A stretch of 38,286 nucleotides of DNA. Source: an uncultured Acidobacteriia bacterium. Lineage in GTDB: Bacteria > Acidobacteriota > Terriglobia > Bryobacterales > Bryobacteraceae. Shown one piece after another: positions 15,474 to 22,713 of this stretch (its first letter is position 1; each line of letters opens with the position of its first letter). A program made the position numbers and the translations under genes. The DNA lies in NCBI GenBank assembly GCA_903876865.1, contig CAIRBY010000756.1, positions 1-38,286 of the forward strand, in the 5' to 3' direction. The notes under the pieces were generated by a model. The model was not told the origin of the DNA. It searched no databases and saw only the letters and a list, made by a program, of their open reading frames with translations.

Positions 15474-15749
15474 GTGAACGAACTGATCTCACTTATTAAG
15501 TCGCTGGAAAATGCCGGGGTTGCCGGATTGATGAGTTACTTGATCTACCGATTGGTGGATAAGTGGGCTCCTAAGTTCCTGGATGCGCAACAGGAAACGG
15601 CAAAGGCGATGCTTACTCTGGCGGCGAGCGTCAAGGAAGGGCAAGGCGAACAGCGGGAGATGCTGATTGCGATTCGTGTGCTGGCGACGGAGATCGGCGA
15701 CGTGAAGGGGCTACTGCGGGATATGGCGGCGGACAAGGAGAACGCGTAA
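15474..15749 (+). CDS. Small membrane-associated coiled-coil protein (gp25-like position)
   Basis: 91 aa from GTG 15474 with GGGGCGGGC before it. The N-terminal ENAGVAGLMSYLIYRLVDKW is a moderately hydrophobic helix, then a long coiled coil (LDAQQETAKAMLTLAASVKE to DVKGLLRDMAADKENA). It stands directly before the gp26-like gene, where Mu-like phages have holin- or spanin-like and gp25-type proteins. A holin role is possible but not shown. Confidence 0.6.
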   Translation: MNELISLIKSLENAGVAGLMSYLIYRLVDKWAPKFLDAQQETAKAMLTLAASVKEGQGEQREMLIAIRVLATEIGDVKGLLRDMAADKENA

Positions 15750-16096
15750 TGGCTGCGAGCGATGTGGAACGGGCGCGGCATGCGCTGGAGAAGGGAGCCA
15801 TCCTGCGGGTGTTGCAGGATGCGTACGGTGGGCCCGCAATGACGCTGAGCGGGCTGGCATCGGTGTTGGACAATCTCGGGTTCCCGATGTCGCCGATCGG
15901 ATTGCAGTTCGCCTTGACTTACCTGGGCGACACCGGCTTTGCGCGAGTGGTGAAGGCGAAAGACCTGCCAGGCTTCCGGCACGATAGGTTGCGGCAGGGA
16001 GAATCCCCGGAGACAGTGATGACGGCACAACTTACTCCGCTGGGACTTAAGTTACTCGACGGGACGGTGGCGGAGGACGAACAAATCCGGTTCTAA
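15749..16096 (+). CDS. gp26-like winged-helix protein (VpaChn25_0724-type)
   Basis: 115 aa, ATG overlapping the previous stop by one base. RARHALEKGAILRVLQDAYG, MTLSGLASVLDNLGFPMSP and TYLGDTGFARVVKA form a winged-helix fold, and the C-terminus has the MTAQLTPLGLKLLDGT ending typical of small proteins that precede the small terminase in transposable phages. Likely DNA-binding and involved in packaging. Family name from memory. Confidence 0.75.
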   Translation: MAASDVERARHALEKGAILRVLQDAYGGPAMTLSGLASVLDNLGFPMSPIGLQFALTYLGDTGFARVVKAKDLPGFRHDRLRQGESPETVMTAQLTPLGLKLLDGTVAEDEQIRF

Positions 16097-16097
16097 G

Positions 16098-16637
16098 ATG
16101 CCGCGCCTGAACACAGTTACGGAAGGGTGGAGCGACCTGGCGAAGCGGATCCTGGCCGAGGGTGCGGCGGCGGGCAACACGGCCGCATACGTCACGGAGC
16201 GGATTGTCACCGAGGCGGGCGACGACGTGGCGGAGCGTACGGTATCGCGGCGGCTGGCGGAATTGCGCGAAGCGGCGGCGGTGCGTACGGCGGCGCGGGA
16301 GCGGATGGAAGACCTGGTGGCGGCGCTGAAGGCCGGGAACGGGAGCGCGGCCGAATACATCCAGGCGCTGGCGATGCGGGCATTGGAACTGGAGCCGGAC
16401 GCGCTCACGGCGGCCGACCCGGTGAAGCTGCAGCGGCTTTCGCTGAAAGGCGAGGAACTGCGGCTGAAGAAAGACCAGATGAAGTTGAAGGCGCGGATGG
16501 TGGCACTGGACGAGCAGCGGCTGGCGTTGCTGGTGGAGCGGGAGAAGCGCGCGATCGCGATCTTGCAAGAGGGCAAGGGCGAGACGATGACGGCGGAAGA
16601 GCGGCTGAAGAAGGCGCGGGAGTTTTATGGGCTGTGA
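16098..16637 (+). CDS. Small terminase subunit, gp27-like (DUF3486 type)
   Basis: 179 aa. The N-terminus holds a helix-turn-helix (AYVTERIVTEAGDDVAERTV, SRRLAELREA), then a long coiled coil (LQRLSLKGEELRLKKDQMKL, LDEQRLALLVEREKRAIAIL), and ends with AEERLKKAREFYGL, the usual tail of this family. It recognises phage DNA for headful packaging together with the large subunit encoded ~250 bases downstream. ATG 16098 begins one base after the previous gene. Confidence 0.82.
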   Translation: MPRLNTVTEGWSDLAKRILAEGAAAGNTAAYVTERIVTEAGDDVAERTVSRRLAELREAAAVRTAARERMEDLVAALKAGNGSAAEYIQALAMRALELEPDALTAADPVKLQRLSLKGEELRLKKDQMKLKARMVALDEQRLALLVEREKRAIAILQEGKGETMTAEERLKKAREFYGL

Positions 16638-16884
16638 AGCGGGGAAGGACCGAGTTGGCGGGACAGGCCGGGAGGCATGTCCGACGAAAGCGACGTGCCC
16701 GAATTGCGGGACGGATGTGATGGTCACGGGGTTTGACATCTACACCGACCGGAAGATCATGTACATGCGCTTTTCGGCGGGAGTGGGATCTGTGGCCGTG
16801 GCGGATCGGGAGCGGCCGGATGTGCATTGCGCGGCCTGTCACGCGGTGTTGCCGTGGACCGCGGCTGAACTGAGGGCTGCGTAG
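16627..16884 (+). CDS. Small zinc-ribbon protein between the terminase genes
   Basis: 85 aa, ATG overlapping the small-terminase gene by 11 bases. Two Cys pairs, CPTKATCPNCGTDV near residues 18-27 and HCAACHAVLPW near 68-71, make a zinc ribbon with a short domain between them (MYMRFSAGVGSV). Similar in layout to Mu Com. Probably nucleic-acid-binding; role unknown. Confidence 0.68.
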   Translation: MGCEAGKDRVGGTGREACPTKATCPNCGTDVMVTGFDIYTDRKIMYMRFSAGVGSVAVADRERPDVHCAACHAVLPWTAAELRAA

Positions 16885-16885
16885 C

Positions 16886-18283
16886 ATGGTGAGCCCCACG
16901 ATTGTGAATCTGCTGGAGTGGCAGAAAAACTGGATCAACGACGAGGCGCGGTACAAGCTCGTGGTGGCGTCCGCACAATCGGGGAAGAGCTTTGGGACGA
17001 GCCTGGAATTCACGATGGACGCGATTGGCGGGAAAGCGCCGCTGGGGATTTTTCTGAGCGCGAGCGACCGGCAGTCGATGGAGCTGATGGAGAAGGTGAA
17101 GCTGCATGTGAAGGCGATGGGCGCGGCGAGCGAATACGACACGGAGTTCTGGAAGGGGACTTCGATCATGCAGCACACAGCGCGGTTTGGGAACGGGTGC
17201 AGGCTGATTGCGCTGCCGGCAAATCCGGACACGGCGCGCGGGTATTCGGGGAATCTGTTTTTCGATGAGTTCGCGATGCACCGGGATTCGAAGGCGATCT
17301 GGGCGGCCGGCATGACGCGCGCCACGCGCGGGTACAAGGTGCGAGTGGCGAGCACGCTGAAGGGGCTGAAGAACAAGTTCGGCGAACTGACGAAGATGCT
17401 GGGGCTGGCGGACGGGGTGGCGCCCACGCCGAATCCGCTGGTGCGGAATGGGTGGAGCGGGCATTGGGTGGATATCTTCATGGCGGCGAAGCAGGGCGCG
17501 CCGGTGAATCCGGAGCAGATCCGGCAGAGCTTGGACGATGAAGATATCTGGCTGCAGGAGTACTGCAACATGCCGATGGAAGACGGCAGCGACTTTATCG
17601 CGCTGGCGTTGATTCTGGCATGCGAGAACAGCGAGGCTTCGCTGGATTGGGACGGCAATGCGACTCCAGGGCTGTGTGCGGGCTTCGACGTGGCGCGGAA
17701 GCGGGACGGATCGATTCTGGTGATTGGTGAGCCTGTGGGGCCGCTGGCGATCGTTCGCGGGGTGAAGGTGCTGAGCCGTTTGAGCTTCGCGGAGCAGTTC
17801 AAGGTTTGCGCCGAAGTGGCGGAAGTGGTGGAGGCGAGCGGCGGCCGGTTCGCGGTGGACGCGACGGGGATCGGCATGCAGATCGCGGAGCAGCTGAGCG
17901 AGAAGTTTCCCTGCGTGGAAGCGGTCAACTTTGCGACCAGCGTGGAGACGGGGCAACTGGACAGCGAGAACAAGCCGGTGAAGGTGCTGGTGAAAGAACG
18001 GATGGCCGGCATCCTGAAGCGGCGGGTGGAAGAGCGGATGATCTGGCTGCCGGAGAGCGTGCAGCTGCGGCGCGAGTTCCAGGCGGTGAAGCGGTATGTG
18101 GGGCCCACCGGCGCGGTGCGGCTGGATTCAGAGCGGACGGATAAGGCTCACGCGGACTGGTTCTGGGCCACGGCGCTGATGTGCGCGGCGATGGAAGGGC
18201 AGGCGCGGCGGCAGCCGATGAAGACGCATTCGGCGATCGGCGGCCAGACGGTGTTGGGGAGCTTCATGGGAAGGGTATTCTGA
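16886..18283 (+). CDS. Large terminase subunit, gp28-like
   Basis: 465 aa. The ATPase half has Walker A ASAQSGKSF (K34) and Walker B NLFFDEFA (D127, E128), then a coupling motif VASTLKG. The nuclease half has an RNase-H-like acidic triad: D268 in GFDVARKRDG, D325 in FAVDATGIG and D424 in HADWFWATAL. It pumps phage and flanking host DNA into proheads and cuts when full. The length fits the Mu gp28 class. It overlaps the next ATG (TGATG). Confidence 0.93.
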   Translation: MVSPTIVNLLEWQKNWINDEARYKLVVASAQSGKSFGTSLEFTMDAIGGKAPLGIFLSASDRQSMELMEKVKLHVKAMGAASEYDTEFWKGTSIMQHTARFGNGCRLIALPANPDTARGYSGNLFFDEFAMHRDSKAIWAAGMTRATRGYKVRVASTLKGLKNKFGELTKMLGLADGVAPTPNPLVRNGWSGHWVDIFMAAKQGAPVNPEQIRQSLDDEDIWLQEYCNMPMEDGSDFIALALILACENSEASLDWDGNATPGLCAGFDVARKRDGSILVIGEPVGPLAIVRGVKVLSRLSFAEQFKVCAEVAEVVEASGGRFAVDATGIGMQIAEQLSEKFPCVEAVNFATSVETGQLDSENKPVKVLVKERMAGILKRRVEERMIWLPESVQLRREFQAVKRYVGPTGAVRLDSERTDKAHADWFWATALMCAAMEGQARRQPMKTHSAIGGQTVLGSFMGRVF

Positions 18284-18516
18284 TGACCGAGCGGATGGCG
18301 AAGCTGGTGAAGGAGATGAAGGTTTCGCACCGTTGCGGATGCTGCGGGACGGACATCGCGTATACGCACTGCTACTGCATGATCGAGACGCTGTGCAAGG
18401 CGTGCAACCGGTGCGTGGAGCATTGCAAGTGCGCGACGCCGGTGCAGGAGATTCCCTATCCGATGCAACTGTCGATTGCGAAGCATGAACTGCGGCTGTT
18501 GGGGGTGGCGATCTAA
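18283..18516 (+). CDS. Small cysteine-rich protein
   Basis: 77 aa. Ten cysteines lie between residues 18 and 50 (HRCGCCGTDIAYTHCYCM, CKACNRCVEHCKCATP), enough for two zinc sites. It sits between the large terminase and the portal, overlapping both neighbours. Likely a metal-binding, nucleic-acid or protein adaptor. I do not know the family. Confidence 0.68.
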   Translation: MTERMAKLVKEMKVSHRCGCCGTDIAYTHCYCMIETLCKACNRCVEHCKCATPVQEIPYPMQLSIAKHELRLLGVAI

Positions 18517-20750
18517 TGGCGCGGATTCAAACACTCGGATTACCGGCTGGCCCGGTGGCGCGTCCGGCCGTGGGCGACGGGATGGCGGCCAAGGCGGCGG
18601 CGGAGCCGAGAATGCTGGAGATGGGCACGACGGGGACGGGCGTCTTCGGGCGGGGCTACATCCGCGAGCTCGGTGAGTATAACTCCGAGTTCAGCGGCGG
18701 ACCGTTCAGCTTTTACCGGGTGTGCGAGAAGATGCGCCGCGGGGACGCGCAGGTGGCCGCGACGGTGATGGCGATGAAGCTGCCGGTGCGGTGCGCCGAG
18801 TGGGCCGTGAAGCCTCCGGAGGATGCGACTCCGGTGGAGAAGGAATGCGCGGAGTTCGTGGAAACGTGTTTGTTCGACGAGATCGACTTCGATAGGACGC
18901 TGGAAAATCTGCTACTGGCGTTGGACTTCGGGGCGGGCTGCCACGAGGATATCTGGACGATCACGAACGGCCAGGTGCGGCTGGCGAAACTGGCGGCGCG
19001 CATGCCGCTGACGTTCTACAACTGGGTGGTGGACGCGAACGAATCGCTGGTGGCGCTGATCCAGCACGGGTTCCACGGCGGAGCGTTCGCGGAGTTCACG
19101 CTGCCGGCGGATAAGATCGCGCTGTACACCTTCCGGCAGGAGGGCGCGAATTTTGCGGGGCGCGCGATTCTGCGCGAGATGTATCAGCACTGGTACACGA
19201 AGGCGGCGCTGTATAAGATCGACGCGATCGCGTGCGAGCGGAACGGGATGGGCGTGCCGGTCGGGACATTGGCGCAGGGCGCGACGAGGGAAGATCGCGA
19301 GGCGTTTGAGCGGTTCCTGGCGAGCGTGGCGGCGCATCAGAGCGCGTATGTGATGCAGCCGGCCGGGTACAGCTTCGATTTGAAGGGCGTGGTGGGGCAG
19401 GTGCGCAACTGCACGGATTCGATTCAGCACCACAACATGCAGATTTCGATGGCGGGCCTGGCGCAGTTCATGATTATGGGGCAGGGGCACGGCGGCGGGG
19501 GCGGTAACCGGTCGCTGGGCGAGACGATGAGCGACTTCTTTTACCTGAGCCTGCAGACGCTGGCCAACCAGGTGGGAGACGCGTATTCGGACAATACGAT
19601 CGCGCGGCTGGCTCTGTACAACTACGGGCCGAAGGTGCGGGCGCCGCGGCTGGTGCCGCAGCAGATCATCGCGATGAAGTTCGAAAGTGTGACGGAGGCG
19701 CTGAGCAAGCTGGGCACGGCGAATATTCTAACTCCGGATCCGGATTTGGAATTGTGGATCCGGCAGAAGATGGGCGCGCCGGCGGTGGACCGCGCCGAAC
19801 TGGTGCGGCTGCGGGCGAAGACGGTTACGAGCGGAACTACACAAGTTAAACCCCAGGCGGAGCAAGCGGCAGGGGGCGGCGCTGTGGACGCCGTCCCCAG
19901 TGGCGCGCCGGCTGCGCCTGGCGCGGCGGGGAAAGAGGCAGCACCGAAGGTGGCGGCGGCCGAGGTGGATGGGGTGAAGGTACGGAGGCCTCCGGTGGGC
20001 GCCGAACTGTGTCTGGCGCTTTCGGAGATTGTGAGCGGGCTGAATAGCGGGCGGGACGACGTGGCGTCGGCGCTGCGGAAGGCGCGGCCGGCGATTCAGA
20101 GCGAGATGATTCACAAGATCCTCAACCGTCCGGTGGGGCAGATGCACAGGGCGAGCGTGGAAGCGGATTCGAAGCTGGTGGCGGCGGTAGCGGCGATTCT
20201 GCAGCGCGTGCATGACTTCGGGATGGAGCAGGTAAGCAAGGAGCGCGCGAAGCAGAAGGCGGGCGCCGCACCGGCGGATGCGGCGAAGATCCGCGCGGCG
20301 GCGGGGAAAGCGAAAGACCCGATCGGGCTGTATGCCGAGGGCGCGGTGAGCGAGTTCACGAACACGATTTCGTCGCGGGCGACGAATATGGTGATCGATC
20401 TGAAGCGCAAGGCGGGGCTGACGGACGGGGAGATCTTCCAGGCGGCGGAGGAGCTGCTGGACGAGCAGAGCGATAAATGGATCGATGGGGTGGGCGCGAA
20501 GGGTGCGAACGAAGCGTTTGCGGATGGGCGCGAAGCAGGGTACGAGGAGCTGAAAGGTGAGATCAGCAGCGTGATTTATTCGGCGCTGCTGGATACGAAT
20601 ACCTGCGAGGCGTGCGCGGCGGCGGATGGCGAAGATGGAGCGACGCCGGAGGATATTCCGGACGTGCCGAATCCCGACTGCGATGGCGGGGATAAGTGCC
20701 GGTGCGTGCATGTGTACGTTTTCAGCGATGAGGTCGCGAGTCAGAAATGA
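18516..20750 (+). CDS. Portal protein (DUF935, gp29-like) fused to a MuF-type head morphogenesis domain
   Basis: 744 aa. Residues 1-~440 match the Mu gp29-type portal (GDAQVAATVMAMKLPVRCAE, LLALDFGAGCHEDIW, ERNGMGVPVG). A Pro/Ala/Gly-rich linker follows (~440-485). Residues ~600-735 look like the MuF/SPP1 gp7 minor head domain: SALLDTNTCEACAAADGE and PDCDGGDKCRCVHVYVF give a Cys cluster (C697, C700, C722, C728, C730). In Mu, portal and MuF are separate genes (gp29, gp30/F). No independent MuF gene is seen in the window, which supports a true fusion. The portal is the DNA entry dodecamer; MuF proteins act in head assembly and are often ejected. Confidence 0.85.
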   Translation: MARIQTLGLPAGPVARPAVGDGMAAKAAAEPRMLEMGTTGTGVFGRGYIRELGEYNSEFSGGPFSFYRVCEKMRRGDAQVAATVMAMKLPVRCAEWAVKPPEDATPVEKECAEFVETCLFDEIDFDRTLENLLLALDFGAGCHEDIWTITNGQVRLAKLAARMPLTFYNWVVDANESLVALIQHGFHGGAFAEFTLPADKIALYTFRQEGANFAGRAILREMYQHWYTKAALYKIDAIACERNGMGVPVGTLAQGATREDREAFERFLASVAAHQSAYVMQPAGYSFDLKGVVGQVRNCTDSIQHHNMQISMAGLAQFMIMGQGHGGGGGNRSLGETMSDFFYLSLQTLANQVGDAYSDNTIARLALYNYGPKVRAPRLVPQQIIAMKFESVTEALSKLGTANILTPDPDLELWIRQKMGAPAVDRAELVRLRAKTVTSGTTQVKPQAEQAAGGGAVDAVPSGAPAAPGAAGKEAAPKVAAAEVDGVKVRRPPVGAELCLALSEIVSGLNSGRDDVASALRKARPAIQSEMIHKILNRPVGQMHRASVEADSKLVAAVAAILQRVHDFGMEQVSKERAKQKAGAAPADAAKIRAAAGKAKDPIGLYAEGAVSEFTNTISSRATNMVIDLKRKAGLTDGEIFQAAEELLDEQSDKWIDGVGAKGANEAFADGREAGYEELKGEISSVIYSALLDTNTCEACAAADGEDGATPEDIPDVPNPDCDGGDKCRCVHVYVFSDEVASQK
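19872..19898. repeat. Palindromic hairpin in the portal-MuF linker
   Basis: GGGGGCGGCG (19872-19881) pairs with CGCCGTCCCC (19889-19898) with one G-U pair, around a 7-base loop. It encodes part of the Gly/Ala linker of the fusion protein. It resembles a REP-like element captured in a coding sequence. Confidence 0.45.
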
Positions 20751-20893
20751 AGCAGGACGCGAGGGAGGTGATCCAGCGGGTCTGGGTTCAGCCCGAACCC
20801 AAGAAGGCGGGCTATACGATCGGCGTGAATGCGGACGGGCGGTTTGCGGTGTGTACGGGGGAATGCGGGAAAGGAGACGGGCATGAAGGATAG
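20747..20893 (+). CDS. Small protein, overlapping portal-MuF stop
   Basis: 48 aa, ATG overlapping the portal stop (ATGA) and TAG overlapping the next gene. QRVWVQPEPKKAGYTIGVNA, then DGRFAVCTGECGKGDG, suggests a compact beta fold with a Cys pair. No family recognised, but its placement in the coupled series supports translation. Confidence 0.5.
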   Translation: MKQDAREVIQRVWVQPEPKKAGYTIGVNADGRFAVCTGECGKGDGHEG

Positions 20894-21092
20894 TGTGTTT
20901 CCGCGAGGGATGCGGCCGGTGGCGATGGAAGCGGTGAGTGAGCGGGAGCGGGCGAAGGGACGGCCGCACCGGCATCAGAGCGGGCGGAATCTGATGCGGG
21001 CGTTGATGGCACAGGCGGCGGCGCCGGAGCTGGCAGGCGAAACCGCCTGCACTACAACGGAGCCGAAGAAGAAGGGGAGGAAACAAGCTTGA
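20883..21092 (+). CDS. Small basic hypothetical protein
   Basis: 69 aa. ATG 20883 has GAAAGGAG before it and overlaps the preceding gene by 11 bases. Arg/Lys-rich (ERERAKGRPHRHQSGRNLMR) with a C-terminal tail ELAGETACTTTEPKKKGRKQ. The tail is encoded across a palindrome (21033-21050), so it may be a late insertion. It could be a head-associated DNA-binding protein; unproven. It overlaps the protease TTG by four bases. Confidence 0.55.
   Translation: MKDSVFPRGMRPVAMEAVSERERAKGRPHRHQSGRNLMRALMAQAAAPELAGETACTTTEPKKKGRKQA
21033..21050. repeat. Short palindromic repeat, copy A (in coding sequence)
   Basis: GCAGGCG (21033-21039) and CGCCTGC (21044-21050) around AAAC. The 25-base context (21031-21055) matches 21 of 25 positions of copy B at 23697-23721, which is intergenic. 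Looks like a dispersed host-type palindromic element. Confidence 0.5.
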
Positions 21093-22165
21093 GCGCGGCA
21101 TACGTGATTGCGTTGTCGATGTTGGGGGCGGAGGGGCGGCTGCCGATCGCGCAGCTGGGGATTCGCTATAAGGGCAAGCAGAAGATCGAAATCACGCGGC
21201 CGATGTTGAGCCAGGTGGTGGCGAATTTCGGCAAGCTCGATACGGGGGAAGTGCCGGTGGATTACGACCACGCGATCGAGATCGCGGCGGGCGGCGGGCA
21301 ACCGGTGCCGGCGGCGGGGTGGATCAAGTCGATCGACGAAGCGCCGGATAAGGACGGGATTTTGTGGGGATCGGTGCAGTGGACGCCGAAGGCGGAGGGG
21401 ATGATCCGCGCGGGGGAGTACAAGTACATTTCCCCGGTGATCGACCCGAACATCAAGGACAACAAGACGGGTGAGGCGCAGGGCTGGACGCTTACGAGCG
21501 CGGCGCTGACGAATCAGCCGGTCTTAAAGGGCATGCCGGCGCTGGTGTTGAGCGAGCGCGGCTGGAACAACCGCGGCGACGACGCGGTGGAGACACAGAC
21601 GATGAAAGTGAAAAAGCTGATCATGGCGGATCGCGTCGCGGGCACGGTGCGGGCGATCCTGGACGACGACAGCGAAGTCACGGTGCAACTGGAGGGCTTG
21701 GAAAAGCCGGTTCAGGTACTGCGGCTGAGCGATGTGAAGCGTGACGCCAAATCGCAGGAATACGATTTCGCGTCGCTGAACACGGACGGCGAGGTGCTGG
21801 TGGCGGGTGAAGTATTCCGCGCGCAGCAGGCACAGATGGCGCTGAGCGCGGCGGTGAAGGAAGGGAAGATTCTGCCTTCGCAGCGCGCGGTATACGAGCG
21901 GATGGCGCTGAGCGACCTGACCTCGTTCCGCGACCTGGTGGCGACGATGAAGCCGCAGGTGGAGCTGGGCACGAAGGGGACGGGCGCGACGCGGGGCGCG
22001 GCGACGGACGAAGCCGACGTGGAGGCGCGGGTGGTGACGGCGATCGGCCAGAAGATCGCGGCCAGCGAAGGAAAGCTGGACTACGGTTCGGCGATGCGGC
22101 TGGTGCTGGGCGACAACCCGGAACTGGCGGCGGAGTACAAGCTCACGATGGGAGGCAGGAAGTAG
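21089..22165 (+). CDS. Prohead protease (Mu I-like), possibly with internal scaffold
   Basis: 358 aa from TTG 21089. The N-terminal ~150 residues match the Mu I/gp32 protease: KIEITRPMLSQVVANFGKLD, EVPVDYDHAIE, GWIKSIDEAPDKDGILWGSV and EYKYISPVIDPN. The C-terminal half is charged and helical (LSAAVKEGKILPSQRAVYER). In Mu a second product from an internal start of this gene (Z) is the scaffold; an internal start here is possible, though none is obvious. It processes the scaffold and head proteins during prohead maturation. Decoration and capsid genes follow. Confidence 0.88.
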   Translation: MSAAYVIALSMLGAEGRLPIAQLGIRYKGKQKIEITRPMLSQVVANFGKLDTGEVPVDYDHAIEIAAGGGQPVPAAGWIKSIDEAPDKDGILWGSVQWTPKAEGMIRAGEYKYISPVIDPNIKDNKTGEAQGWTLTSAALTNQPVLKGMPALVLSERGWNNRGDDAVETQTMKVKKLIMADRVAGTVRAILDDDSEVTVQLEGLEKPVQVLRLSDVKRDAKSQEYDFASLNTDGEVLVAGEVFRAQQAQMALSAAVKEGKILPSQRAVYERMALSDLTSFRDLVATMKPQVELGTKGTGATRGAATDEADVEARVVTAIGQKIAASEGKLDYGSAMRLVLGDNPELAAEYKLTMGGRK

Positions 22166-22579
22166 ATGAAGGATTACCAGAGCTATAAATTCGAAGGTGC
22201 GGCCGGTGTGGCCGCATTCACGGCCGTGGTGGCGGGCGCGAACGCGGGCGGCGCGGCAATGCCGGCGGGCCAGAACGCTTCGGGCTTCGTGGGCTTCACG
22301 GCGGACAGCCTGCTGAGCACGCAGCAGTACCAGGCGGTGCCGGTGGTGCGCGGCAGCAGGTGCCAGGCGATTGCTTCGGGCGCGATCACGCACGGGCACT
22401 GGGTCCGGATCAGCAATGCGACGGGCCAGGTGGAGGATTGCCAGACGCTGGTGGATTCGGCGCCGGGCGTGGCGAGCAACTGCTACGTGATCGGCAAGGC
22501 CGAGACGGATGCAGTGAACGCGGGCGACACGGTGTTCGTGACGACGCAGGAGTTCGTGGCAAAGACGGCGGTCAGCTAG
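22166..22579 (+). CDS. Head decoration/cement protein (DUF2190-like)
   Basis: 137 aa, ATG directly after the protease stop with GGAGGCAGG upstream. It is rich in small residues, with beta strands (GHWVRISNATGQVEDCQTLV, NAGDTVFVTTQEFVAKT) and the layout of DUF2190 capsid cement proteins, which are encoded between protease and capsid in many phages. It probably binds the outside of the head. Confidence 0.75.
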   Translation: MKDYQSYKFEGAAGVAAFTAVVAGANAGGAAMPAGQNASGFVGFTADSLLSTQQYQAVPVVRGSRCQAIASGAITHGHWVRISNATGQVEDCQTLVDSAPGVASNCYVIGKAETDAVNAGDTVFVTTQEFVAKTAVS

Positions 22580-22713
22580 CAAATGGGAGCCCGTCGACAG
22601 GTGAGTGCGCGGCCTGGACAAACGCGCACTCACGGCGTAAAGCGGCTTAACCAGGGAATGGCGGAGAGCGGGCTCCGCCTGCCGCGGCGCATGGACGGAA
22701 GGGGAGAACACAA
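22580..22713 (+). promoter_or_regulatory. Structured intergenic leader upstream of the major capsid gene
   Basis: 134 bases, the longest gap in the head module. GTGAGTGCGCG (22601-22611) pairs perfectly with CGCGCACTCAC (22623-22633). Outside it GGAGCCCG (22586-22593) can pair with CGGGCTCC (22669-22676), and the latter also takes part in an alternative hairpin GCGGAG/CTCCGC (22661-22678). The nested, competing stems could stabilise the capsid message or attenuate read-through. A 48-codon frame (22583-22729) is open through it but is not convincing. The capsid GTG has GGGGAG a few bases upstream. Confidence 0.5.

Noticed and set aside
16405-18108. 567-codon minus-strand frame opposite the large terminase
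   Set aside because: Antisense shadow of the high-GC3 terminase gene; no protein family character and no ribosome site.
19728-21101. 457-codon minus-strand frame opposite the portal-MuF gene
   Set aside because: Same antisense GC effect; Arg/Pro/His-rich composition without motifs.
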